From: an uncultured Bdellovibrio sp. | Lineage (GTDB): Bacteria > Bdellovibrionota > Bdellovibrionia > Bdellovibrionales > Bdellovibrionaceae | Direction: 5' to 3' | DNA length: 9,693 nucleotides | Assembly: GCA_946480995.1 (NCBI GenBank) | Contig: CAMLMF010000061.1 | Span: 1-9,693 of the forward strand | Part shown: positions 1-8,069 of the stretch, piece after piece | How positions within the stretch are numbered: the stretch's first letter is position 1 | Layout: every line of letters starts with the position of its first letter | Translations under genes and position numbers: made by a program | Notes under the pieces: model-generated | What the model saw: only the letters and a program-made list of their open reading frames with translations | The model's database searches: none | Told to the model about the DNA's origin: nothing

Positions 1-1234
1 GGTCCGAATAAATAATTCGCGGAATAGACGACTTCAAAGAAATCGCAAAGTCTAAGTTTTTATCTGCGGCTTGTAAGTGCAAAAGATTCTTTAAGTCATC
101 CAACAACGTCGGCACATTGACCTGCACGCGCTCAATCGTCATGTGGCCAGATTCGACTTTAGAAATATCCAGGATCTCATCGATAATCTTAAGCAACTGG
201 CTGGCATTCCTTTGTACGGTATTTATACAACGAACTCGCTCTTCGGGTGACTGGTTCGGATCCAGCATCAACTCCGTAAATCCCAAGATCGAATTCATCG
301 GCGTTCTGATTTCGTGACTCATATTTGCTAAGAAACTGGTCTTTGACAAATTGGCAGAGATCGCTGCCTTCTCCGCCTCGATCAACTTGAGCTCGGTCAT
401 TTTACGATCATGGATATCCGTACAAGTTCCCAACCAGTTTTGCACAACACCGTATTGATTAAGCTCTGACGATGCCCGCACCCAAAACCAGCGCGACACA
501 CCTTCCTGATTGCGAATTCGACATTCAACTTCAAACGAACTGCCATCGCTCATCGACTGCATCCAGGTCTTTAAGAAATTGGGCAAATCATCTTCGTGGA
601 TCGCGTCTTGCCATTCGCCACCAAAGCTTTTCTCCAAAGATAGCCCCGTATAGTCAGTCCAACCTTTATTTAAATAATCCAAGGTGCCGTCACTGCGCGC
701 GCGCCACACCATATGAGGTATAGCATCTGCGAGATTGCGGTAACGTTTTAAACTTTCATTTTCAAGCTCTGTCAGACGCAAATAACGTTCGCGACGTTCA
801 CTTTCGCGAATCAGCTCATTTTGCGCCTGCAATTGTCGGGATTTTTTGAAAAGCTCAACCAGGACACTGACCTTCGATCGCAAAATATTAGGCTCGAACG
901 GCTTAAAGATATAGTCGACCGCTCCTGCTTCATAGCCGCGGTAAATATACCTTTCATCTTTATTAATCGCAGTCACAAAAATGATTGGCGTAAGTTTGTA
1001 CTTTTCATGCTTACGAATCAAAGCCGCGGTTTCAAAACCATCTAGTTCTGGCATTTGTACGTCGAGCAAAATCACACCAAATTCATAAATGCCTAAAAGA
1101 TCCAAAGCTTCGCGCCCGGATTGGGCTTTCACCAAATTCACGTCAGGCATATCCAGGACGGCCTCTAAAGTTATGAGGCCGTCGATACGGTCATCGACAA
1201 TTAAAATGTCTACGGGGCTTTGCTCTAGTTTCAT
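1..1234 (-). CDS. Response regulator / PAS / hybrid histidine kinase, 3' part missing
   Basis: This is a cytoplasmic two-component protein, 411 codons visible, running off the left edge. Residues 1-120 are a receiver (REC) domain with the acidic pair D14-D15, phospho-acceptor D58 in a LLDVQMPELDGF motif, T88 and K111 (YIFKPFEP). A helical linker follows, then a PAS domain of the PAS_3 type (about 165-285, containing RWFWVRAS and ending WLGTCTDIHDR). A HisKA domain carries H307 in the SHEIRTP box. The visible part stops at PRIIYSD, just where the HATPase domain should begin, so catalytic ATP-binding motifs lie outside the window. No membrane segment is seen. The ATG start follows the stop of the upstream kinase by 7 nt and lacks a well-placed Shine-Dalgarno, which suggests translational coupling. 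The REC-first layout suggests that its kinase activity is gated by phosphoryl input, plausibly from the upstream kinase; that link is inferred. Confidence 0.93.
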   Translation of the reverse strand, partial: MKLEQSPVDILIVDDRIDGLITLEAVLDMPDVNLVKAQSGREALDLLGIYEFGVILLDVQMPELDGFETAALIRKHEKYKLTPIIFVTAINKDERYIYRGYEAGAVDYIFKPFEPNILRSKVSVLVELFKKSRQLQAQNELIRESERRERYLRLTELENESLKRYRNLADAIPHMVWRARSDGTLDYLNKGWTDYTGLSLEKSFGGEWQDAIHEDDLPNFLKTWMQSMSDGSSFEVECRIRNQEGVSRWFWVRASSELNQYGVVQNWLGTCTDIHDRKMTELKLIEAEKAAISANLSKTSFLANMSHEIRTPMNSILGFTELMLDPNQSPEERVRCINTVQRNASQLLKIIDEILDISKVESGHMTIERVQVNVPTLLDDLKNLLHLQAADKNLDFAISLKSSIPRIIYSD

Positions 1235-1241
1235 TTTTTAT

Positions 1242-4200
1242 TTAATTCGTCTCTTCTTTTTTGGGTAACCACGAATACATCACTGCCAACAGATGGGCCT
1301 CATCCACTGGCTTAGTGACATAATCCGAGGCTCCGGCTTCCAAACATTTTTCTCTGTCACCTTTCATCGCTTTTGCCGTCAAGGAAATGATCGGCAAGTT
1401 CACGAAGTTAGGTAATGTGCGAATTTCACGTGTCGCCTCAAGTCCATCCATCTCTGGCATCATCGTATCCATCAGCACCAGATCGGTGTCTGGGTTTTCA
1501 ACAAGGACTTTAATCCCTTGGCGGCCGTTTTCTGCGAAGATCACATTCATGCCGCGCATTTTTAGAACGCTCGACAAAGCAAATACGTTACGAACGTCGT
1601 CGTCGACGATCAGAACTTTGCGACCGGCAAAATCGGCATCCACTGGCAGGGGACGCACATAAGCAAATTCTTCGGCTTCATCCGTCGCCATTTGTGGCTC
1701 TATGCCCGTGTACTTTAACGGCAAACGCAGTGTAAAGATTGATCCTTGTCCTGCCTGACTTTCCACTTCAATCATACCACCCAACAGACGAGCAATTTCC
1801 CGACTGATCGTCAGTCCCAAACCGGTGCCGCCGTATTTACGGCTTGTTGTTCCGTCAGCTTGCTGGAAGGCTTCAAAGATTAGTTTTTGTTTTTCCGGCG
1901 GAATACCGATACCCGTATCGGTAACACGGAAGACCACAGCCCCTTTGGTTTTACCCGCGCCTTCTATCGCAAAGTCGCGGTGATTTTTATCCAGAAGCAC
2001 CTCTAATTTTACTTGGCCTTTTTCAGTGAACTTAAAGGCGTTCGACAAAAGATTTTTCAAAATCTGATGCAAACGATTTTCGTCCGTGTACATATTCTTC
2101 GGCAAATCCGGGCTGGTTTCGATCACAAATTCCAAATTTTTGTGTTCAGCGACAGGGCGGAATGTTTGCTCGATGTACTCTTGGACTTCTTTCAGCTGCA
2201 CCGCTTTTGGCGACACCGGCATTTTACCAGCCTCAACTTTAGAAAGATCCAAGATCTCGTTAATCAGGGCTAACAAATCCTGACCCGCAGAATGCACAGT
2301 ACTTGCAAACTTCACTTGATCCGAACTTAAATTTTTATCGCGGTTGTCTGCCAGTGTCTTCGATAAGATCAACAAGCTATTAAGCGGCGTACGTAATTCG
2401 TGGGACATGTTCGCCAAGAATTCTGATTTGTACTTCGAAATAAGCGACAGCTGTTCGGCTTTTTCTTCGAGTGAGCGAGAAGCAAGTTCGACCTCTTGAT
2501 TTTTGACTTCTAAAAGTTTCGCCTTTTCTTCCAGCTCTTTTGCTTGCGCTTCCAGCTCGGCATTCGAACGTTTCAACTCTTGTAAAAGTTCTTCCGTTCT
2601 CATGCTTGACGAGATCATATTCAAGATAACGCCGACGGAATCCATCAACTGATCCAAGAAATTGATATAGTTCTGCGTGAATGGAATCACCGAAGCCAGC
2701 TCGATCACGGCTTTTAATTCGCCCTCGAACATCACCGGCAGAACGATCACGTTACGTGGTCTTTCGTCGACAATGCTAGAGCTGATCGTGATGTAGTCTT
2801 CAGGCGGATTGGTTAACAAGATACGTTTTTTCTCGAACGCACATTGTCCGACCAGACCTTCTTTCAGTTTGTATTTGTTCGAAACAGTTTTTCTTTCGGT
2901 GAACGCATAACTTGCGATCAAGTTTAGAACTGTTTCGCTGCCTTCCATTTCCGCCATAAAGAATGTTCCTTGGCGGGCGTCTACTAGAGGAGTCAGTTCG
3001 GACATAATCAACTGCGCAACGGAAGCAACGCTTCGTTGACCTTGCATCATGCCAGAGAACTTCGCAAGATTGGTCTTCAACCAGTCCTGCTCGTTATTCT
3101 TCTGAGTTGTATCTTTTAAGTTCGAGATCATCTGATTGATGTTCTCTGAAAGAGCTGCAACCTCGCCCTCGGCTTCAACCGTGATCGAACGAGTTAAGTC
3201 ACCTTTCGTAACCGCTGTCGAAACCTCCGCGATCGCACGAACCTGAGTCGTTAAGTTTCCGGCTAGCTGATTTACGTTGTCTGTTAAGTCTTTCCAAGTA
3301 CCTGAAGCACCCGGAACTTTGGCCTGACCACCCAGCTTACCTTCGATACCCACCTCACGGGCAACTGTTGTTACCTGATCCGAGAAGGTTCTTAACGTGT
3401 CGGTCATCGAGTTGATGGTTTCAGCAAGGGCCGCAACCTCCCCTTTGGCTTCAAGAACGAGCCTTTGATTCAAGTCCCCGTCGGCAACCGCAGTTACGAC
3501 CTTCACGATACCACGTACTTGCATCGTTAAATTCGAGGCCATGAAATTTACGTTGTCTGTTAAGTCTTTCCAAGTACCCGCAACACCCGGCACGTTGGCT
3601 TGGGCTCCTAGTTTACCTTCGGTGCCCACCTCGCGGGCGACTGTCGACACCTGATCGGCGAACGTTCTTAATGTGTCGGTCATCGAGTTGATAGTTTCGG
3701 CAAGTGCGGCAACTTCCCCTTTGGCCTCAAGGACGAATTTTTGATTCAAATCCCCGTTGGCAACCGCGGTTACGACCTTGACGATACCACGTACTTGCAT
3801 CGTTAAGTTCGAGGCCATGAAGTTTACATTATCGGTTAAGTCTTTCCATGTACCCGAGACACCTTTTACGTCGGCTTGCCCTCCGAGTTTTCCTTCCGTA
3901 CCCACCTCTTTGGCAACACGGGTTACCTCGGCGGCGAATGAGTTCAGCTGATCCACCATGACGTTGATCGTATTTTTTAATTCTAAGATCTCGCCTTTGG
4001 CATCAACTGTAATTTTTTGTGACAAGTCCCCCTTGGCAACCGCGGTCGTAACTTTTGCGATGTTACGTACTTGGGCTGTCAGATTATTCGCAAGACCATT
4101 TACGTTATCCGTTAAGTCTTTCCAAGTTCCGGATACACCCTTAACATCGGCCTGACCACCCAGACGACCTTCGGTACCCACGTCCTTCGCAACACGAGTT

Positions 4201-6722
4201 ACCTCGGCTGCGAACGAATTCAGCTGATCCACCATGACGTTGATGGTATTTTTTAATTCTAAGATTTCACCTTTCGCATCAACCGTAATTTTTTGTGACA
4301 AGTCACCTTTGGCAACCGCAGTGGTCACTTTTGCGATATTACGTACCTGCGCGGTTAAGTTTCCGGCAAGACCATTCACGTTATCTGTTAAGTCTTTCCA
4401 AGTTCCTGAAACCCCGCGAACTTCGGCCTGTCCACCCAAACGACCTTCGGTCCCCACGTCCTTCGCAACACGAGTTACCTCGGCTGCGAACGAATTCAGC
4501 TGATCCACCATCGTATTGATGGTGTTCTTAAGTTCGAAGATTTCACCCTTAGCATCAACCGTGATCTTTTGTGACAAGTCGCCTTTGGCAACCGCGGTTG
4601 TTACTTTTGCGATATTACGTACCTGCGCCGTTAAGTTTCCGGCCAGACCATTCACGTTATCCGTTAAGTCTTTCCAAGTACCCGAGACCCCTTTTACTTC
4701 CGCTTGTCCGCCCAGCTTTCCTTCCGTACCCACTTCCTTCGCCACACGAGTTACCTCGGCCGCGAATGAGTTCAGCTGATCCACCATGACGTTGATCGTA
4801 TTTTTTAGCTCGAAGATTTCACCCTTTGCATCAACAGTAATTTTTTGTGATAAGTCACCCTTGGCAACCGCCGTCGTAACTTTTGCGATATTACGCACCT
4901 GATCCGTTAAGTTTCCGGCCAAGCTATTTACGTTATCTGTTAAGTCTTTCCATGTTCCAGAAACCCCACGAACCTCTGCTTGTCCGCCGAGTTTTCCTTC
5001 CGTACCCACTTCCTTCGCCACACGAGTTACCTCGGCCGCGAACGAGTTCAGCTGATCCACCATGATGTTGATGGTATTTTTTAGTTCCAAGATTTCACCC
5101 TTGGCATCAACGGTAATTTTTTGTGATAAGTCGCCGGTCGCAACCGCAGTTGTTACTTTTGCGATGTTACGTACCTGCGCGGTTAAGTTTCCGGCAAGAC
5201 CATTTACGTTATCCGTTAAGTCCTTCCATGTTCCGGAAACCCCTTTTACGTCCGCTTGTCCTCCGAGTTTTCCCTCGGTACCAACCTCTTTCGCCACACG
5301 AGTTACCTCGGCCGCGAAGGAACGGAGCGTATCCACCATCGTATTGATGGTGTCTTTTAGTTCCAGGATCTCACCTCTGGCATCAACCGTAATTTTTTGT
5401 GACAAGTCACCATTGGCAACCGCTGTCGTTACTTTCGCGATATTACGAACCTGCGCTGTCAGATTATTCGCAAGACCATTTACGTTATCCGTTAAGTCTT
5501 TCCATGTACCCGACACACCTTTTACGTCGGCCTGACCACCCAGACGACCTTCAGTACCCACGTCCTTCGCAACACGCGTAACTTCGGCCGCGAACGAGTT
5601 CAGCTGATCCACCATGACGTTGATGGTATTTTTTAGCTCCCAGATTTCTCCGCGGGCATCAACTGTAATTTTTTGTGATAAGTCGCCGTTGGCAACTGCA
5701 GTGGTAACTTTTGCGATATTACGAACCTGCGCTGTTAAGTTATTCGCAAGACCGTTTACGTTATCTGTTAAGTCTTTCCAAGTTCCAGAAACCCCTTTTA
5801 CGTCGGCCTGACCGCCCAGACGACCTTCGGTACCCACCTCTTTTGCCACACGAGTTACCTCGGCTGCGAATGATGAAAGCTGATCCACCATGACGTTGAT
5901 GGTATTTTTCAACTCAAAGATTTCACCTTTGGCATCAACTGTAATTTTTTGTGATAAGTCACCCTTGGCAACCGCTGTCGTTACTTTCGCGATATTACGA
6001 ACTTGGTCCGTTAAGTTTCCGGCAAGACCATTTACATTGTCGGTTAGATCTCTCCAGATACCTGAAGCTCCGCGCACGTCGGCTTGTCCGCCGAGTTTTC
6101 CTTCCGTACCAACCTCTTTCGCAACACGCGTAACTTCTGAGGCAAATGAATTCAACTGATCCACCATGGCATTCACCGTCGTACCGATACGTAGGAATTC
6201 CCCCTTCACCGCACGACCGTCAATTTCCAATGACATCTTTTGTGACAAGTCCCCTTTGGCCACCGAGGTGATAACGCGGGCAACTTCTTGGGTTGGTTGA
6301 ACCAGATCCCCGATCAGCAAGTTGACTGAATCAACTGAGGTATTCCAAGCGCCGCGCACCGAACCCATCGACACACGCTCATTCATCTTACCTTCCAGAC
6401 CGACCGTCGAACGAACACGCACGAATTCATTCGCCATGTTTTCATTCAGCTCGATGATGTCATTGAGGACTTCACCGATTTCGGCGATGATGCCCTCTTG
6501 ACCGACAGGCATGCGGACAGCGAAGTCACCACGACGCACGGCTTTGACCGTGAATAAAAGTTGGCGCAATTGTTCTTTTGAATTCATGTCTGTTGGCAGA
6601 TCAAAATTCAAAAGAGTTGACGGCGCCACCGCTTTTTTGTCGAGTGAAGGAAGGTCCTTAAATTGTTTAGGACTTTTTTTAGTACGACTTTTTGCTTCTA
6701 CATTCGTATCAAGCTTAGCCAC
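1242..6722 (-). CDS. Soluble poly-HAMP GAF hybrid sensor histidine kinase
   Basis: This 1826-residue hybrid kinase autophosphorylates a histidine and passes the phosphoryl group to its own receiver. Domains in order: a short basic, disordered N-terminus (1-48); a poly-HAMP array (about 50-1200); a GAF domain (about 1231-1366); a Glu/Lys-rich coiled coil (about 1374-1434); HisKA with H1441 in SHELRTP; HATPase with N-box N1561 (NLLSNAFKF), G1 box at D1602 (DTGIGIPPE) and G2 box GGTGLGL (about 1631-1637); REC with D1707-D1708, phospho-acceptor D1752 ([12 protein letters not shown]) and K1804 (VTKP). No signal peptide or membrane helix is present, so it should be cytoplasmic, like the fungal Nik1/group III kinases whose architecture it resembles. 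The GTG at 6722 is chosen because AGGAG sits 7 nt upstream. The longer frame, from a GTG at 6827, has no Shine-Dalgarno. It heads an operon with the REC-PAS-kinase. The ligand is unknown. Confidence 0.95.
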   Translation of the reverse strand: MAKLDTNVEAKSRTKKSPKQFKDLPSLDKKAVAPSTLLNFDLPTDMNSKEQLRQLLFTVKAVRRGDFAVRMPVGQEGIIAEIGEVLNDIIELNENMANEFVRVRSTVGLEGKMNERVSMGSVRGAWNTSVDSVNLLIGDLVQPTQEVARVITSVAKGDLSQKMSLEIDGRAVKGEFLRIGTTVNAMVDQLNSFASEVTRVAKEVGTEGKLGGQADVRGASGIWRDLTDNVNGLAGNLTDQVRNIAKVTTAVAKGDLSQKITVDAKGEIFELKNTINVMVDQLSSFAAEVTRVAKEVGTEGRLGGQADVKGVSGTWKDLTDNVNGLANNLTAQVRNIAKVTTAVANGDLSQKITVDARGEIWELKNTINVMVDQLNSFAAEVTRVAKDVGTEGRLGGQADVKGVSGTWKDLTDNVNGLANNLTAQVRNIAKVTTAVANGDLSQKITVDARGEILELKDTINTMVDTLRSFAAEVTRVAKEVGTEGKLGGQADVKGVSGTWKDLTDNVNGLAGNLTAQVRNIAKVTTAVATGDLSQKITVDAKGEILELKNTINIMVDQLNSFAAEVTRVAKEVGTEGKLGGQAEVRGVSGTWKDLTDNVNSLAGNLTDQVRNIAKVTTAVAKGDLSQKITVDAKGEIFELKNTINVMVDQLNSFAAEVTRVAKEVGTEGKLGGQAEVKGVSGTWKDLTDNVNGLAGNLTAQVRNIAKVTTAVAKGDLSQKITVDAKGEIFELKNTINTMVDQLNSFAAEVTRVAKDVGTEGRLGGQAEVRGVSGTWKDLTDNVNGLAGNLTAQVRNIAKVTTAVAKGDLSQKITVDAKGEILELKNTINVMVDQLNSFAAEVTRVAKDVGTEGRLGGQADVKGVSGTWKDLTDNVNGLANNLTAQVRNIAKVTTAVAKGDLSQKITVDAKGEILELKNTINVMVDQLNSFAAEVTRVAKEVGTEGKLGGQADVKGVSGTWKDLTDNVNFMASNLTMQVRGIVKVVTAVANGDLNQKFVLEAKGEVAALAETINSMTDTLRTFADQVSTVAREVGTEGKLGAQANVPGVAGTWKDLTDNVNFMASNLTMQVRGIVKVVTAVADGDLNQRLVLEAKGEVAALAETINSMTDTLRTFSDQVTTVAREVGIEGKLGGQAKVPGASGTWKDLTDNVNQLAGNLTTQVRAIAEVSTAVTKGDLTRSITVEAEGEVAALSENINQMISNLKDTTQKNNEQDWLKTNLAKFSGMMQGQRSVASVAQLIMSELTPLVDARQGTFFMAEMEGSETVLNLIASYAFTERKTVSNKYKLKEGLVGQCAFEKKRILLTNPPEDYITISSSIVDERPRNVIVLPVMFEGELKAVIELASVIPFTQNYINFLDQLMDSVGVILNMISSSMRTEELLQELKRSNAELEAQAKELEEKAKLLEVKNQEVELASRSLEEKAEQLSLISKYKSEFLANMSHELRTPLNSLLILSKTLADNRDKNLSSDQVKFASTVHSAGQDLLALINEILDLSKVEAGKMPVSPKAVQLKEVQEYIEQTFRPVAEHKNLEFVIETSPDLPKNMYTDENRLHQILKNLLSNAFKFTEKGQVKLEVLLDKNHRDFAIEGAGKTKGAVVFRVTDTGIGIPPEKQKLIFEAFQQADGTTSRKYGGTGLGLTISREIARLLGGMIEVESQAGQGSIFTLRLPLKYTGIEPQMATDEAEEFAYVRPLPVDADFAGRKVLIVDDDVRNVFALSSVLKMRGMNVIFAENGRQGIKVLVENPDTDLVLMDTMMPEMDGLEATREIRTLPNFVNLPIISLTAKAMKGDREKCLEAGASDYVTKPVDEAHLLAVMYSWLPKKEETN
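3190..6260 (-). repeat. 276-bp tandem repeats encoding alternating HAMP modules
   Basis: The conserved [11 protein letters not shown] tryptophan codon recurs at + strand starts 3294, 3570, 3846, 4122, 4398, 4674, 4950, 5226, 5502, 5778 and 6054, every step exactly 276 bp. The next copy, towards the N-terminus, lies at 6345, a step of 291 bp. Each 92-residue unit holds two HAMP-like halves. One is a canonical half around [19 protein letters not shown]. The other is a divergent half around [16 protein letters not shown] followed by the Trp motif. There are 13 GD-type cores in all, the first being degenerate ([11 protein letters not shown]), with 12 Trp-type halves between them. Outer units differ most: the two C-terminal linkers read [21 protein letters not shown]. 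Inner units are nearly identical. Confidence 0.95.
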
Positions 6723-6729
6723 GAGGGTT

Positions 6730-6734
6730 CTCCT
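6730..6734 (-). promoter_or_regulatory. Shine-Dalgarno deciding the kinase start
   Basis: The minus strand reads AGGAG (in CAGGAGAA) 7 nt before the GTG at 6722, giving [11 protein letters not shown] as the N-terminus. No similar site precedes the GTG at 6827, so the longer reading frame is probably an over-extension of 35 codons. Confidence 0.8.
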
Positions 6735-6808
6735 GTTGTTTTGGGAATCACCCTCATATTGAGCCGGAACGTTTTTGTAATATGTAGCCAAAATTTTACT
6801 CTTACGCG

Positions 6809-6837
6809 CTTGTAATTTCAGAGTCACATAGGGTCAA
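6809..6837 (-). promoter_or_regulatory. Candidate sigma-70-like promoter of the kinase operon
   Basis: On the minus strand TTGACC (6837-6832) is followed after 17 bp by TACAAG (6814-6809), which matches 4 of 6 positions of TATAAT. It would start transcription near 6802 and leave an untranslated leader of about 80 nt before the GTG at 6722. It also lies across the alternative GTG at 6827, which would rule that start out. The -10 is imperfect and the region is AT-rich, so chance matches are likely. Confidence 0.3.
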
Positions 6838-6864
6838 TTACACCCCAGCAACATGTTAAAGAGC

Positions 6865-6896
6865 AAAAAAGATTCTGCAGCGCCTTCTTTGCAGAA
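6865..6896 (-). terminator. Possible weak intrinsic terminator for the secreted-protein gene
   Basis: On the minus strand TTCTGC (6896-6891) pairs with GCAGAA (6878-6873) around a 12-nt loop, and TCTTTTTT follows directly. It lies about 100 nt past the stop of the gene ending at 6994 and before the kinase promoter candidate, the right place to separate the two genes. The stem is only 6 bp, so termination would be weak. Confidence 0.4.
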
Positions 6897-6915
6897 CTAT
6901 TTATTACTTCATCTA

Positions 6916-6948
6916 TATATGCAGAGAAATTTTTATGTGCAGAAAAAT
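6916..6948. repeat. Pair of 15-bp direct repeats in the kinase upstream region
   Basis: TATATGCAGAGAAAT (6916-6930) and TATGTGCAGAAAAAT (6934-6948) match at 13 of 15 positions and start 18 bp apart, just under two helical turns. Further TGCAG copies lie at 6876 and 6890. The pair sits about 80-110 bp upstream of the proposed kinase promoter and could be an activator site. AT-rich composition makes coincidence possible. Confidence 0.3.
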
Positions 6949-6993
6949 AATGAGTGGAGATTTTTGTGCGGACTCAGTTAAAAAGCTGTTAAA

Positions 6994-7851
6994 TCATTTT
7001 GCTTCGCTGCAGTGACGATATTGCGCAGCAAGCTTGCGGTCCGTTTCTTTTAAAAATTTTGTCGGCACATCTTTCCCGCCATGGCCGCGGATTTCAGCCG
7101 CCATTAAATCCACACCACACTGTAAACTTTGTGAAGGGCGTTTGGCATCCGTCATCTTAGGACACTCCAACGGATTGATCGCGTACATACCCGGGGCTCT
7201 TTTCACCGAAGCTTCAGCTTCGTTCACGCACTTCACATCACCCGAAGACTTCGCCATCATCACCCACAACCAGAAAAATTCTTTTTGTTCGGTGTTCATC
7301 GCCGCGTAACCTGGGCAGATTTTTTTTGCCATCACCTCGCTGCGGGACGATTGCGCGAAGACATCTTTTTTATCACGTATTTGCTGCAACAAATAGGAAC
7401 CGTTCGGACCCATCTTGCCGTCTTTACCCAAAAAGCTTGAACACTCTGCAGATAATTTCGCAGCCACATCCGCACCGATTTCTTTGGCCAGCTCTTCGCT
7501 CACATCTTTTTCTTTAACTTTGCCAGCATCTTGGCGAGCCTTGTCGGTGATCTTTTCAACATCACTCGCCACGCGGCGTGTTTCTTTGCCCGGTTTACCC
7601 ATCGCACTTTTATTGGTGCCTCCCCCAAAAAGGAGCGGGCAAAAATGCGTGGCCAACTGGATCATCCCCTGAACTTGAGGACTTAACCCGGCAGGTTGCT
7701 GATTCTGCAAAGCCGCCAACTGCGCCTGCTGTTGTTGCAAAATATAGGTCTGCTGCGCGTTCATGATTTGAAACGCTGAAGCCGACGACGACGTCTGAGC
7801 ATGAATAACAAGGGGCGTAAAAGTAGCTAAAAGAAAAACTAAGCGAAACAT
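6994..7851 (-). CDS. Secreted Gln/Cys-rich protein of unknown function, possibly a degenerate lysozyme-like fold
   Basis: This 285-residue protein has a clear Sec signal peptide: MFRLVFLLATF with likely cleavage after A18 (VIHA-Q). The ATG at 7851 is preferred because the upstream in-frame GTG (7896) would put 15 residues before the hydrophobic segment. Neither start has a clear Shine-Dalgarno. A Gln-rich stretch (about 28-52, with QQQQ at 39-42) is followed by a charged Lys/Glu/Asp helix-like region (about 85-140). The C-terminal region has C179-PGY, EFFWLWVMMAKSSGD (191-205), C208, C230 and LQCGVDLMA (243-251). The mature chain has seven cysteines, consistent with periplasmic or extracellular disulfides. 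The spacing of CP, FW..MA and CGV loosely recalls secreted lysozyme/transglycosylase-like proteins. However, the helix that would carry the catalytic Glu reads AKSSGD, so enzymatic activity is doubtful. I do not recognise a named family. It is divergent from the secreted nuclease gene. Confidence 0.85.
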   Translation of the reverse strand: MFRLVFLLATFTPLVIHAQTSSSASAFQIMNAQQTYILQQQQAQLAALQNQQPAGLSPQVQGMIQLATHFCPLLFGGGTNKSAMGKPGKETRRVASDVEKITDKARQDAGKVKEKDVSEELAKEIGADVAAKLSAECSSFLGKDGKMGPNGSYLLQQIRDKKDVFAQSSRSEVMAKKICPGYAAMNTEQKEFFWLWVMMAKSSGDVKCVNEAEASVKRAPGMYAINPLECPKMTDAKRPSQSLQCGVDLMAAEIRGHGGKDVPTKFLKETDRKLAAQYRHCSEAK

Positions 7852-8035
7852 GCGTTTATTATCGGCAAATATCGCTAAGATTGTGAGTCCAGACACCCAG
7901 ACTTTAGTGCCGCATCGCAGAGATTTGTTGGGAAATGGTCAGCATCTGCGAGTTTTGTTGCAAGACCTTAATTCCCTTAATATTTTGGTTTTGACCGACC
8001 CCGTATATGCTGCGAATAGGGCGCAGCGTTTCTAC

Positions 8036-8054
8036 TAGGCACCATCAATGCCTA
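8036..8054 (+). promoter_or_regulatory. Short inverted repeat just upstream of the nuclease ribosome-binding site
   Basis: TAGGCA (8036-8041) and TGCCTA (8049-8054) form a perfect 6-bp dyad around a 7-nt loop (CCATCAA). The dyad ends 5 nt before the GGAGG Shine-Dalgarno. It could be an operator half-site pair or an RNA hairpin in the leader. Six base pairs can arise by chance. Confidence 0.35.
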
Positions 8055-8059
8055 ACTAT

Positions 8060-8064
8060 GGAGG
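8060..8064 (+). promoter_or_regulatory. Shine-Dalgarno of the nuclease gene
   Basis: GGAGG lies 5 nt before the ATG at 8070 and fixes the start directly at a signal peptide. The in-frame ATG at 8007 would add 21 hydrophilic residues before that peptide and has no such site. Confidence 0.88.
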
Positions 8065-8069
8065 ATTTA

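Larger units (their letters stand above)
7852..8069. other. Divergent intergenic region between two secreted-protein genes
   Basis: This 218-bp stretch must hold both outward promoters. A TTGACC at 7991-7996 faces the nuclease gene but has no convincing -10 at 16-18 bp (GAATAG region). On the minus strand a GATAAT lies just before the ATG at 7851 without a good -35. No certain promoter can be named. Two short open frames overlap here on opposite strands (+ 7850-8038; - about 8048-7904); neither has a supported start. Confidence 0.5.

Noticed and set aside
3757..6159. Series of + strand ORFs with near-identical proteins opposite the kinase repeats
   Set aside because: They recur every 276 bp because they mirror the HAMP repeats in other frames. 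They have no ribosome sites, and the minus-strand protein has clear domains and a continuous 1826-codon frame.
3190..6260. CRISPR-like or satellite-type regular repeat
   Set aside because: Period 276 bp with variation throughout the unit, no short identical repeat with unique spacers, and full coding continuity as HAMP modules.
7991..8019. TTGACC as -35 of a nuclease promoter
   Set aside because: The hexamer at 17 bp spacing (GAATAG) matches TATAAT at only two positions, and 16 or 18 bp spacing is no better.
7850..8038. 62-codon + strand ORF in the divergent gap
   Set aside because: It starts opposite the start codon of the secreted-protein gene, has no Shine-Dalgarno or recognisable motif, and would occupy the only space for promoters.
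8007..8069. N-terminal extension of the nuclease from the ATG at 8007
   Set aside because: It would bury the signal peptide behind 21 residues and ignore the strong GGAGG site before 8070.
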